Positions 7,121-14,807 of a stretch of 31,396 nucleotides of DNA are shown here, piece after piece (position 1 is the stretch's first letter; each line of letters begins with the position of its first letter). Location of the stretch: NCBI GenBank assembly GCA_050260415.1, contig JBLNCE010000056.1, forward strand, positions 1-31,396, read 5' to 3'. The stretch is from JBLNCE01 sp050260415 (GTDB lineage Bacteria > Bacillota > UBA4882 > JAAYXC01). The notes beneath the pieces are model-generated. The model saw only the letters and a list, made by a program, of their open reading frames with translations, had not been told where the DNA came from and made no database searches. A program made the position numbers and the translations under genes.

Positions 7121-7370
7121 CTTTTTTGTAAAATTAATCAACGGTAATATTAGGGGAGGGAATTCCGAATATGATGTTAGTTCAGTCGCGATAGGTCTTA
7201 TGAAAGACATTAATACCGCTGTGTCCGATAAACCGAGGGAACCCCAGGATGGTCGCGATCGAATGAGCGGACATTGGCCGAAGTCCATCCCTCCCTCGAT
7301 TTCACTCCCTTTCGGCTTTGGCGGCAGGGCAAGCGAGACAGGGGGCGTAAGCATTCCGGAGGTGCGCGCG

Positions 7371-8255
7371 ATGAAAGAACATGAAAGCGATAATAGCAAA
7401 ACCGTGGTCATCACCGGTGCCACCGCGGGCATTGGCTTGGCCGCCGCGAAACGGTTGGCCGGGCTCGGCTGCCGTGTCATCGGCGCGGGCCGCGACGCGG
7501 GGCGCTGCGGGGAGGTAGTGGCCGCGATCCGGGAAGCGGTTCCCGGGGCCCGGGTGACTTACCTCGTCGCGGATCTGGCCTCACAGCGGGAGGTTCGGGC
7601 GCTGGCGGGAGAGATCCGCCGCTTGCTCGAAACGGAGAACGACGGCCGGCTGGATGTCCTGATCAATAACGCCGGGGCGGTCACCACCTGGTACACGGCG
7701 ACCGAGGATGGATACGAGACGCAGTTCGCCGTAAATCATCTAGCGCCGTTCCTACTGACGCGCGAACTGCTGCCGCTCCTGCAGCGCTCGCCCTTGGCCC
7801 GCGTATTGACCACCAGTTCGGGCTCCCACTATGGCGCGCGCATGCACTGGCGTGACGTGATGTACCGCCGGGGCTATAATTGCCTAGCGGCCTATAAGCA
7901 ATCCAAGCTGGCCAACGTGCTCTTTACCCACGAGATGAACCGCCGACTAGCGGCGTCCACCAATCTCCGGGCCTACGCGGTGGACCCTGGCCTGGTGAAT
8001 ACGGCGATCGGCGAGAAGGGAACGGGCGGCCTGGTGCGCTGGTTCTGGCGGATCCGGCGCCGGGGCGGCGCCTCCCCGGATGAGGCGGCCAGGACAATCG
8101 TATACCTGGCGACCGCCCCCGTCCTGGCGGCCCCGGAGGCAAGCTACTGGAAAGACTGCCGACCCAAGCGGCCCAGCCGTTATTCTGAACGGGAGGCTGA
8201 GGCGCGGCGCCTATGGGAGATGTCGGAGAGGTTGTGCGGGGAGGTGTCACCATGA
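7371..8255 (+). CDS. Short-chain dehydrogenase/reductase, retinol-dehydrogenase-like
   Basis: This 294-residue Rossmann-fold oxidoreductase has TVVITGATAGIGLAAAKRLA (nucleotide-binding TGxxxGIG), an early GAGRDAGRC that suits NADP(H), then DVLINNAGAV (NNAG), a serine in TTSSGSHYG and the catalytic AAYKQSKLANV (YxxxK). This is the RDH/WWOX-like SDR layout. The C-terminal 60 residues are rich in Arg and Glu. The ATG at 7371 has GGAGG eight bases upstream. An in-frame ATG at 7200 would add a low-quality extension, so it was not used. The last codons overlap the start of a second, broken SDR gene at 8252 (ATGA overlap), so the pair was once an operon. The substrate is unknown; lipid or steroid-like alcohols are usual for this branch. 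Confidence 0.9.
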   Translation: MKEHESDNSKTVVITGATAGIGLAAAKRLAGLGCRVIGAGRDAGRCGEVVAAIREAVPGARVTYLVADLASQREVRALAGEIRRLLETENDGRLDVLINNAGAVTTWYTATEDGYETQFAVNHLAPFLLTRELLPLLQRSPLARVLTTSSGSHYGARMHWRDVMYRRGYNCLAAYKQSKLANVLFTHEMNRRLAASTNLRAYAVDPGLVNTAIGEKGTGGLVRWFWRIRRRGGASPDEAARTIVYLATAPVLAAPEASYWKDCRPKRPSRYSEREAEARRLWEMSERLCGEVSP

Positions 8256-8700
8256 GAAGCTATGTTTTGATCACCGGTGCCGCGGGGGGCTCGGCAAGGC
8301 CTTTGCCGCGGAGTGCGCTTCCAGGGGTTGGAATCTCCTGCTCACCGATCTGTCGGAATCCTCGCTTGCGCTCCTGGTGGAGGGCCTGTCGCGTCTCTAC
8401 AATGTCCAAATCCAACACCGGGCCTGTGATCTGACGGACGCGGCGGCACGGGAGGCCTTTTGGGAGACGATCCGATCTCGCGATCTCCGGTTCCATCTCC
8501 TGATCAACGTGGCCGGGATCGATTTCGAGGGGCCCTTCACCGAGCGGAGTCCGGAAGAACTCGGCACGATCGTCCGGCTCAACGTGGAAGCGGTGGTGGC
8601 CATGACCCGCATGGTGTTGCCGTCTCGGGACAAGGCGCGAACCCTGAGGATCGTCAACGTCTCCAGTTTGGCCGGGTTCTATCCCATGCCTGTAGCGATC
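8252..8700 (+). pseudogene. SDR oxidoreductase, frameshifted and 3'-truncated
   Basis: The ATG at 8252 overlaps the preceding SDR stop and reads MRSYVLITGAAGG, then goes out of frame at a run of six G (8284-8289). One extra G would restore LGKAFAAECASRGWNLLLTD, the rest of the SDR glycine motif. The corrected frame continues with LLINVAGIDFEGPF (NAG equivalent) and IVNVSSLAGFYPMPV (catalytic Ser region). Homology then stops abruptly near 8695, exactly where the coding sequence of a convergent histidine kinase begins. The catalytic YxxxK half is missing. A deletion or recombination that joined two gene ends explains this. The G-run frameshift could be a sequencing or assembly error, but the truncation is not. 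Confidence 0.85.
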
Positions 8701-9956
8701 GGCAGCGAAAAGAAGAATGTGCTCCCTTTGCCCAACTCACTCTGGACCCAGATCCGGCCTGCATGGGCCTCGACCAGTTTCTTTGTGATGTAGAGGCCGA
8801 GTCCGAGGCCTTCCTCGAGGTCGCGAACCGCGGGTGCCCGGTAATATTGATCGAAGAGGTGCGGCAGGTCCTCTTGCGCGATCCCGCAGCCATGGTCCGC
8901 CACCGCGGTAAGCACCTCCGTACCCCGGCATAGAAACGATACCGTGACTCTGGTTTCGCGCGCCGAATACTTCAAGGCGTTCGAGAGCAGGTTCAAAAGG
9001 ATCCGCTCCAGATGGTCCGGGTCCGCATGGATCGGGGGTACCGCTTCCGGCGCCTGGATGTCGACCCTGTCGCTTTCCAGGGCATCTTTGACCCTATCCA
9101 GGAGAGCATGGAGCGTGGCAGGCAAGTTCACACGCTGTTTCTTCATACGGAACCCGCCGGTCTCGAGGCGCGCGGAATCGACCAGATCCTGGATCATGGT
9201 GTTCATCCTCCAGGCGGTCGCGGCGATGGCGCGCGCGCTCTTCCTTACGCGGGCGGCGTCGGGCGCGAGCCGTTCGGCCAATTGCGCCTGGGTCATAATG
9301 ACGGTCAAAGGCTGGCGCAACTCGTGGGAGATGATGCGGAGGTAGTCTTCCCGGGATTTCTCGATCCGGCGCAGTTCGGTGACGTCCATCGCGGCGCCGG
9401 TCAAGAAGGCCGGCTTGCCGTCGTCTCCGCACAACACCCTCCCCCGGTCGCGGATCCAACGCACGGTACCGTCCGTGCGCAGGATCCTGAACTCCGTTTC
9501 GTATGTGCCGCGTTCCTGGATCGCCCGCTGGAGTTCCTCCATCATGCCCGACCGGTCCCACTGATGGACCCTCCCCAAGAAATCCTCCATGGGCTCCGTG
9601 GACTCCACGCACTTTAGTCCGAGGATGGCGTTGAGCCCCGCCCCACGGGTGTTCAGGTTCGTCCGCAAGTCCCAGCGCCAGGTCCCCATTCCCGCGGCGG
9701 AAACCGCCACCCGCAGGCGTTCTTGGCGATCGCGCAGAGCTTCCTCGGCGCGTTTGCGGTCGTCCAGTTCGAGTTGGAGCCGATGATTTGCCTCCGCCAA
9801 TTGCGCCGTCCGTTCGGCAATGCCGGCTTCCAGCTCTTTTTTGGCTGTCAGGAGCAAGGTCTCAGCCCGTTTACGATCCTCAATCTCCGCCCTGAGTGCC
9901 TCGATGATGTCCACCCGTCTTACAGGCCGTTCACTGGTCCGCCGCTTCGGCTCCAT
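8679..9956 (-). CDS. Soluble PAS-domain sensor histidine kinase
   Basis: This 425-residue kinase has no membrane segment. Residues 15-85 form a charged coiled coil. A PAS domain with PAC motif spans about 83-195 (TEFRILRTDGTVRWIRDRGR). The HisKA dimerisation helix has the H box IISHELRQPLTVI with phospho-acceptor His211. The HATPase domain has LLNLLSNALKYS (N box), DHGCGI (G1) and GLGLGLYITKKL (G2). I chose the ATG at 9956 (GTGGGA upstream). A GTG at 9995 would add 13 residues. No response regulator is adjacent, so it is an orphan that could feed a sporulation phosphorelay or another distant regulator; this is inference. The last five or so codons (after TFFFSLPI) lie within the broken SDR sequence, so the native C-terminus was probably replaced in the same rearrangement. 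Confidence 0.92.
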   Translation of the reverse strand: MEPKRRTSERPVRRVDIIEALRAEIEDRKRAETLLLTAKKELEAGIAERTAQLAEANHRLQLELDDRKRAEEALRDRQERLRVAVSAAGMGTWRWDLRTNLNTRGAGLNAILGLKCVESTEPMEDFLGRVHQWDRSGMMEELQRAIQERGTYETEFRILRTDGTVRWIRDRGRVLCGDDGKPAFLTGAAMDVTELRRIEKSREDYLRIISHELRQPLTVIMTQAQLAERLAPDAARVRKSARAIAATAWRMNTMIQDLVDSARLETGGFRMKKQRVNLPATLHALLDRVKDALESDRVDIQAPEAVPPIHADPDHLERILLNLLSNALKYSARETRVTVSFLCRGTEVLTAVADHGCGIAQEDLPHLFDQYYRAPAVRDLEEGLGLGLYITKKLVEAHAGRIWVQSELGKGSTFFFSLPIATGMG

Positions 9957-10143
9957 CACGCGGTCCCACTCCCATGTGGATCTGCAGAAGGACACGATTC
10001 AGATTGTTGTCTACTGGCGCACATTTCCGGCGCTGGTGCCGCCGGCAAATCCCCGGAGCCGCGGCACAAGGACAGGCGGTAGCGGCACGGGGGAGGTAAA
10101 AATGAGATTCGGGATAATGCGACAATTTTCCTTCGTGCGACGG

Positions 10144-10695
10144 CTACCGGAGATCTTTCTCCGTCAACGGCGTATTGACCGAGAGATGCCCCATCAGCGT
10201 ATCCGTGGGCTGCCCGTCGACCAGGAAACGGACCGCCCCGATGCCGGGCAGGCCTGTCAAGCTCCGGACCACCCCTTGGATCAGCAAGAGTTCCTCCAGT
10301 GAACCACCCGAAAGGTTCGCCCGCGCCAGGTTCACTTCGGCGATCCCGCGCGCCGTCCTGACGCCGATGATATGGATATCGTGCCGAATGACCGGCGCGG
10401 CCTTGGGTGATCTGGGCCCGGTCTGCAGAGCGCGGACGGCCGCCTCGGCCAGGCTCGTTTCGTCCGCCTGCAGGACGCGCGGTTCAGGGATTAGGCGGGG
10501 CAAGCTCTCGTCGCCCGTTTCCACGTAAGCCCGGTTGGCAAAGAACAAGGTCACGGTCGCCGCCTTTTTTTGCCCGGGGGTCGGGGAGGGTGTGGTGAGG
10601 GGAGCGCGGGGCTGCCGCGAAGGGGATTTCCAGATAAATAAGGCCGCTGAGGCCAGAATAAGTGCAATAAGGGCCAGGTAAGCCGGACGTCTCAT
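10144..10695 (-). CDS. GerMN-domain lipoprotein-like/membrane-anchored protein
   Basis: This 183-residue protein starts at an ATG at 10695 with AAAGGGG seven bases upstream. MRRPAYLALIALILASAALF is a signal peptide or anchor. A Pro/Ser/Thr-rich linker follows, then one GerMN (sporulation/spore germination) domain from about residue 45 to 175: VTLFFANRAYVETGDE, LAEAAVRALQTGP, AEVNLARANLSGGSLEELLL and VVRSLTGLPGIGAVRFLVDG. In Bacillus, GerM carries two such domains and is needed for assembly of the SpoIIIAH/SpoIIQ engulfment complex. Single-domain versions are widespread in Firmicutes. It is on the same strand as, and upstream of, the histidine kinase (187 bp gap) and is divergent from a DUF4349 gene, sharing a 163-bp promoter region. 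The role is probably extracytoplasmic, in sporulation or the cell wall. Confidence 0.88.
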   Translation of the reverse strand: MRRPAYLALIALILASAALFIWKSPSRQPRAPLTTPSPTPGQKKAATVTLFFANRAYVETGDESLPRLIPEPRVLQADETSLAEAAVRALQTGPRSPKAAPVIRHDIHIIGVRTARGIAEVNLARANLSGGSLEELLLIQGVVRSLTGLPGIGAVRFLVDGQPTDTLMGHLSVNTPLTEKDLR

Positions 10696-10858
10696 CTTGA
10701 ACCCCTTTCCGCTTCGCATAACATGGAATGCGGCGCGCGTTAATAAGTATATCTCATATTCGCGGCATTTACATGGAACAGCCGCGATGGAGTCCCCCGG
10801 AACCAGTTATCCGCATCCGCCGTCAAAGAGGGAGAAGAACGGCGCGAGGAGGGGCTCT

Positions 10859-11782
10859 ATGATGACTGAACCGAATCCCCGTCCGAGGAACGGTCTGATC
10901 GTACTATTAAGCCGGCCCTGGATCTGGCTGGCAGTGGTGGTAATCGCGGTAGCGGCGGCTTTTACCCTGAGTGTGTTGCGCCCCCGGTTGGCCGCGCCCA
11001 CAGCGAGCCGTAGCCTAAGCATGACAGAGGGACTCTCCACGCGCGCGCCGGAGTGGCCCGCGAGCGGGTTCGCGGCGCGGGAGGCCGCGGCGCCCCCCGA
11101 GACAAAGGATCATGGCGGTCTGGCACTGGCGCGGCAGAGAAAGGTAATTTCCACAGCCAACCTGGAGATCAAGGTCAAGTCCGCCAGCCAGGCGGCGGAT
11201 GACCTGGCCAGGCTGGCGGCCGGAGCGGGCGGTTTCGTGCAGTCGTCCAGTATGTCCGTCGTGGGCGCGGACGGCCGGATGGCGGAGATGGTTCTCCGCG
11301 TGCCGGCCGAACGGTTCGAGGCCTTTTTGACCACGGTGGGCGGTCTGGGTAAGGTCCTGCGCAGGGAGATCAACGGGCAGGACGTCACCGAGGAGTACGT
11401 GGATAACCAGGCACGGCTGCGCGCCTGGGAGAGCGAGGAACGGCAGCTCTACGCGATCATGGCGCGCGCCAAGACCGTGGGCGAAGTCCTGGCCGTGCGC
11501 GACAGGTTGAGCCAGGTCCGGGAGACGATCGAGCAGATCCAGGGCAGACTAAAGTATTATGATTACAACGTGGCCCTCGCCACGATCTCGGTCAGTCTAC
11601 GCGAAGGCGACCGCCCTGTCTCGCCGCCCTGGATCCTGCAAGAACTGGCCGGCCTCGGCCGGGCGCTCTACGGTTCCTTGCGAAGCTTGATCCTGGTCCT
11701 CCTGGTCCTCATACCTTGGGGCCTGGCTGGATGGGGGCTTTGGCGCATAGGCCGGCGGATTCTGAAGAAATCCAGTCCATAG
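10859..11782 (+). CDS. DUF4349 domain membrane protein
   Basis: This 307-residue protein starts at ATG 10859 with GAGGAGG upstream. One N-terminal membrane segment (IWLAVVVIAVAAAFTLSVL) is followed by an extracytoplasmic DUF4349 domain at about residues 90-265. It starts RKVISTANLEIKVKSASQAA, continues GGFVQSSSMSV, VPAERFEAFLTTVGGLGKV and EINGQDVTEEYVDNQARLRA, and includes a coiled coil around LRAWESEERQLYAIMARAKT. A C-terminal membrane segment (LILVLLVLIPWGLAGWGLW) ends in a basic tail. DUF4349 proteins are putative lipoproteins or anchored proteins with no established function, often near sporulation or envelope genes. The gene is divergent from the GerMN gene and is followed by a terminator. 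Confidence 0.88.
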   Translation: MMTEPNPRPRNGLIVLLSRPWIWLAVVVIAVAAAFTLSVLRPRLAAPTASRSLSMTEGLSTRAPEWPASGFAAREAAAPPETKDHGGLALARQRKVISTANLEIKVKSASQAADDLARLAAGAGGFVQSSSMSVVGADGRMAEMVLRVPAERFEAFLTTVGGLGKVLRREINGQDVTEEYVDNQARLRAWESEERQLYAIMARAKTVGEVLAVRDRLSQVRETIEQIQGRLKYYDYNVALATISVSLREGDRPVSPPWILQELAGLGRALYGSLRSLILVLLVLIPWGLAGWGLWRIGRRILKKSSP

Positions 11783-11823
11783 AAGAGGCCGATAAACAGG
11801 CGGGCGCGTATAGAAAGGATTAT

Positions 11824-11875
11824 GCCGCCCCATGGCGAAAAATCATGATGGAGCCATGCGGCGGCTTGTTTTTTT
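11824..11875 (+). terminator. Rho-independent terminator after the DUF4349 gene
   Basis: Arms GCCGC/GCGGC (11824-11828, 11861-11865) and ATGGC/GCCAT (11832-11836, 11853-11857) form a stem with a small internal loop. TTGTTTTTTT follows. It lies 42 bp past the stop codon. Confidence 0.75.
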
Positions 11876-11925
11876 AGGCGGCCGGGGGGGCCGCTGGGCA
11901 CCAAACTTCGGAAGGGGTGGACCCT

Positions 11926-13308
11926 TTGACCGCTTCCGGGCAGTTACCCATGTACGCCAATCCACTCAAGACGACCACGGCGGAGATCTACCGTGGCTGG
12001 CAGGAAGAGTTATCACAGCTCCAGCGCCGTTGGAACGAGATCAAGGCCAATGCCCAAGCAGAACGGGGTGAGGCTACGGATGAGGCTGAAGGCTTACGGT
12101 TGCGGATGCAGGCCTTGCGCGATCTGATGACCGAGGCCGTGGTGGTTGAGGGCGATCCGGCTTCCTGGCGGAACGAGGTTCCCTCGGTCAGGCTGGGCAG
12201 CGTGGTCCGGATTGAGTTCGATGACGGCGGCACGGACGATTTCCTCTTCATCGGCTTGGCCGGTCCGAATACGGAGGGCAATGTCCTTACGCCGCGCACC
12301 CCGCTGGGGACGGCGATTCTCGGCCATAAAGTGGGCGAGTCCGTATCGTACCACGTGGGGTCGACGCAATTCCGGGCGGTGGTGCGCCGATGCCTCGTGC
12401 CGGACGGACCATCGGCCGGGGGCGGCCGGGCTGGCGGCGGCGCGAGATTGCTGGAGGGCGCCGACGAAGAGGACGAGGCCGTAAAAGTAGCGGGCGTAAT
12501 CCAGGATCTGTTGCGGGAAGGGATGCCCGCGGCGGAGATTGTCGTCGCGTGGCGCGCGCCGTACCAAAGCGGGGCCTTTGAAACCTGCTTCGTCCAGCGC
12601 GATCTGCACTACCGCTTGGAGGGGGCGGACGGCTTCTACGACCAACCCACCGTGAGCGGCATCACGGCCTTGTTGCGGCTCCTGGCCAATCCGGCCGACG
12701 GCGCGGCGCTCTTTCAGACGATGCGGGCTTATACCCACGCGCCGGCTGAAGCGCTCGAACGCCTGGCCGCCGCGTGGACCGGCCCCGACCAAACCGTCCT
12801 GCCCGCGTCACTCGCCAAGGACAAGAGCATAACCCATCTCCTGCAGGCATTGTATAAGGTCTGGCCCCGGGCGGCCAGCCTCAGCCCGGAAAAGGCCCTG
12901 GCGGAGTTGGGTGAGCGTCTGCAGAAGCTGAGGCCGGAGTTTTTCGGGGACCGCTTCCAGGCGCCCTGGCCCGCGATGATGGCGGCGGTCAGAGCCCATG
13001 ACACGATCCGCGGTTTTCTGGCCCAGGCCGACCAGGTAGCCGCCAAATCCCGCCGGGGAGCGCGCGACGGGATCGTCCTCACCCCCCTGGCCCAGTTGGG
13101 GGGCAGGGAATTCACGGCGCTCATCCTGGTGGGGGCCAACGAGGGCGCGGTGCCCCTGCTCAAGCACGGCGACGATGACCTGCCGGCCGAACGCGAGCTC
13201 TTTTACGGCGCGCTGACCGCGGCGAAATCCGCCGCCGTAAGCTGGTCGCGGACCGTCGGAGGCCAGAAAGCGGAGCGATCGAGGTTTATCGGGGAGATAA
13301 TGGGGTAA
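11926..13308 (+). CDS. GreA-like domain fused to a motor-less UvrD C-terminal domain
   Basis: This protein has about 460 residues. Numbered from the GTG at 11917, residues 20-78 are a predicted coiled coil (IYRGWQEELSQLQRRWNEIK). Residues 90-160 match the GreA/GreB C-terminal FKBP-like domain (VRLGSVVRIEFDDG, TPRTPLGTAILGHKVGESV). After a Gly-rich linker (GGGRAGGGA), residues 183-463 match the 2A/2B part of UvrD/PcrA helicases: DEAVKVAGVIQDLLREGMPA, FETCFVQRDLHYRLEGADGF, TALILVGANEGAVPL and AERELFYGALTAAK. No Walker A, Walker B or other 1A-domain motif exists. Motif V lacks the usual H-x-x-KG, and motif VI reads ALTAAK where active enzymes have a TRA arginine finger. It therefore should bind partners rather than hydrolyse ATP. 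A role at the RNA polymerase secondary channel or in repair is inference, with HelD as precedent. TTG 11926 has the best spacing from AAGGGG, and GTG 11917 is possible. Confidence 0.85.
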   Translation: MTASGQLPMYANPLKTTTAEIYRGWQEELSQLQRRWNEIKANAQAERGEATDEAEGLRLRMQALRDLMTEAVVVEGDPASWRNEVPSVRLGSVVRIEFDDGGTDDFLFIGLAGPNTEGNVLTPRTPLGTAILGHKVGESVSYHVGSTQFRAVVRRCLVPDGPSAGGGRAGGGARLLEGADEEDEAVKVAGVIQDLLREGMPAAEIVVAWRAPYQSGAFETCFVQRDLHYRLEGADGFYDQPTVSGITALLRLLANPADGAALFQTMRAYTHAPAEALERLAAAWTGPDQTVLPASLAKDKSITHLLQALYKVWPRAASLSPEKALAELGERLQKLRPEFFGDRFQAPWPAMMAAVRAHDTIRGFLAQADQVAAKSRRGARDGIVLTPLAQLGGREFTALILVGANEGAVPLLKHGDDDLPAERELFYGALTAAKSAAVSWSRTVGGQKAERSRFIGEIMG

Positions 13309-13603
13309 ATCCCCGCCCAGGAATGAATTCCTATAGTTTGGTCCGCTTTTGGCGAGTTCACAAAGCCTTGATACGCGGGCTCTTGTGCGGACATTCGCTA
13401 GAGGCGGACCTTTTCCTTTGGGAAGGCCATGGGGAGGAGTCTGGCGGCAGGCCGCCGAATCCTTTTCCAGGCTCTACACGCGCGGTGAAAAAGGCCAACT
13501 CGCCCCCGGTCTTCGACCACCCCCTCTCTTCCGCGGATGGGATGGGGCTGGGGGTGAGTTCCGATAAGGATTTCAGGGATCGGATCGTTTCGGAGGGATC
13601 GTT
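13309..13603. other. Intergenic region with hairpins
   Basis: There is no gene here. The second copy of the TGAA-loop hairpin is at 13319-13332. GGTCCGC (13340-13346) and GCGGACC (13404-13410) form a 7-bp inverted repeat 57 bp apart, followed by TTTTCC. GGAGGG at 13590-13595 is the ribosome site of the RCC1 gene. No promoter is recognisable. Confidence 0.5.
13319..13332. repeat. Short hairpin with TGAA loop, copy 2
   Basis: AGGAA-TGAA-TTCCT repeats the hairpin at 6827-6842, with 15 identical bases (13318-13332). The outer base pair of copy 1 is lost here. Like copy 1, it sits shortly downstream of a stop codon (13308). Confidence 0.55.
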
Positions 13604-14782
13604 ATGCGCCGGCATCCAGGGATCACGATCTTGGCTCTCGTCTCCATCTTGACGGCGGCGGGCTCGGCCTGCGCCAGCCGGGGGAAAGCGGTCCCGGTCG
13701 CGGCCATCGCCGCCGGCTACAACCACACCGTGGTCTTGAAGAGGGACGGCACGGTTTGGGCCTGGGGAAGCAATGAACGCGGACAGTTGGATGACAATCC
13801 TTCGGCGGAGAGAACGGCGCCGGTGCTGGTCCAAGGCTTGACGGGCGTCACCGCGATTGCTTGCGGGGGCGCCCATACATTGGCCCTGAAACGGGACGGG
13901 ACGGTCTGGGTCTGGGGCGGAAAACCCGCCGCCGCGCTCGGCGATGAATCCGAGTGTCCCTGTACCGCAAAACAGGACAACCAGACCAAGGGCGGTGCGA
14001 TCGTACTGCGGCAAGTGGCGGGGTTAAGAGATATCACCGCCGTCGCCGCGGGCGACGCGCACAGTTTGGCCTTGGGGAAAAACGGCGCGGTCTGGGCCTG
14101 GGGGGCGAACAAGTTCAACCAGGTCGGCGACGGTACCGCCGTGGATCGGTCCGCCCCCGTGCCCGTGCCCAAACTGTCCGGGATTGCAGCCCTCGCCGCT
14201 GGCGCGCGCGCCACCCATACCCTGGCCCTGGGGGCCGACGGGACGGTCTGGACATGGGGCTGGAACAAGTACGGCCAGCTCGGCGACGGGACCACCGCGA
14301 ACAAGTCCATGCCGATCCGCGTACCGGGTCTCGCGGGCGTCAAGGCGGTCGCCGCCGGCGCCAACCATTCCATGGCCCTCAAAAAGGACGGCACCGTTTG
14401 GACTTGGGGCTCCAACTACTTCGGCCAGCTCGGCGACGGCACGACCAGGGATAGATTCAAGCCCGGCAAGGTCCCCGGCTTGAGCGGCGTAACGGCTATC
14501 GCCAGCGGCGCCACCCATTGCCTGGCCCTCAAGAAGGACGGCACGGTCTGGGCCTGGGGCTCCAACAACTTCGGGCAACTGGGGGACGGAACCAACAGCG
14601 GCCGCGCCAAACCGGTCCGGGTCAAGGACCTCGCGCACGCGGCCGCCATCGCCAGCGGCGCCCTTCACGCGCTCGCTCTGCAAAAGGACGGCACGGTCTG
14701 GGCCTGGGGCTGGAACAGCCGCGGCGAACTCGGGGACGGCACGACGTTTGACCGCACGGCGCCGGTGCGGTGTTTGATTTGA
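13604..14782 (+). CDS. RCC1-repeat (BLIP-II-like) secreted lipoprotein
   Basis: This 392-residue protein starts at ATG 13604 with GGAGGG nine bases upstream. Residues 1-24 are a signal sequence ending in AAGSAC, a plausible but non-ideal lipobox. The rest is seven RCC1/BLIP-II-type repeats of about 50 residues, each with the core DGTVWAWGSN-xGQLGDG and a following VxAIAxGxxHxLALKxDG. Seven blades make a complete beta-propeller. Repeats 4-7 are also very similar at DNA level, which points to recent internal duplication or gene conversion. Repeats 1-3 have diverged, and repeat 2 has lost the QLGDG turn. Bacterial RCC1 proteins are adhesion or protein-binding modules, or beta-lactamase inhibitors (BLIP-II). 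The target here is unknown. The gene stands alone, convergent with the methyltransferase 25 bp away. Confidence 0.9.
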   Translation: MRRHPGITILALVSILTAAGSACASRGKAVPVAAIAAGYNHTVVLKRDGTVWAWGSNERGQLDDNPSAERTAPVLVQGLTGVTAIACGGAHTLALKRDGTVWVWGGKPAAALGDESECPCTAKQDNQTKGGAIVLRQVAGLRDITAVAAGDAHSLALGKNGAVWAWGANKFNQVGDGTAVDRSAPVPVPKLSGIAALAAGARATHTLALGADGTVWTWGWNKYGQLGDGTTANKSMPIRVPGLAGVKAVAAGANHSMALKKDGTVWTWGSNYFGQLGDGTTRDRFKPGKVPGLSGVTAIASGATHCLALKKDGTVWAWGSNNFGQLGDGTNSGRAKPVRVKDLAHAAAIASGALHALALQKDGTVWAWGWNSRGELGDGTTFDRTAPVRCLI

Positions 14783-14807
14783 TTAGTAGATAAAATGATT
14801 CAGCTTC

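Noticed and set aside
7200..7370. Upstream extension of the SDR gene to ATG 7200
   Set aside because: The added 57 residues show no domain, and the ATG at 7371 has a well-spaced GGAGG and gives the normal SDR N-terminus.
7064..7480. Minus-strand open frame of 138 codons
   Set aside because: It is antisense to the SDR start and the tRNA-like element. Its GESNPCQ end is the peptide typically seen when a tRNA 3' end is read backwards, so it is not a gene, although it supports the tRNA resemblance.
13340..13410. Terminator after the GreA-UvrD gene
   Set aside because: The 7-bp inverted repeat has a 57-nt loop and only four T after it, so it was left as an inverted repeat.
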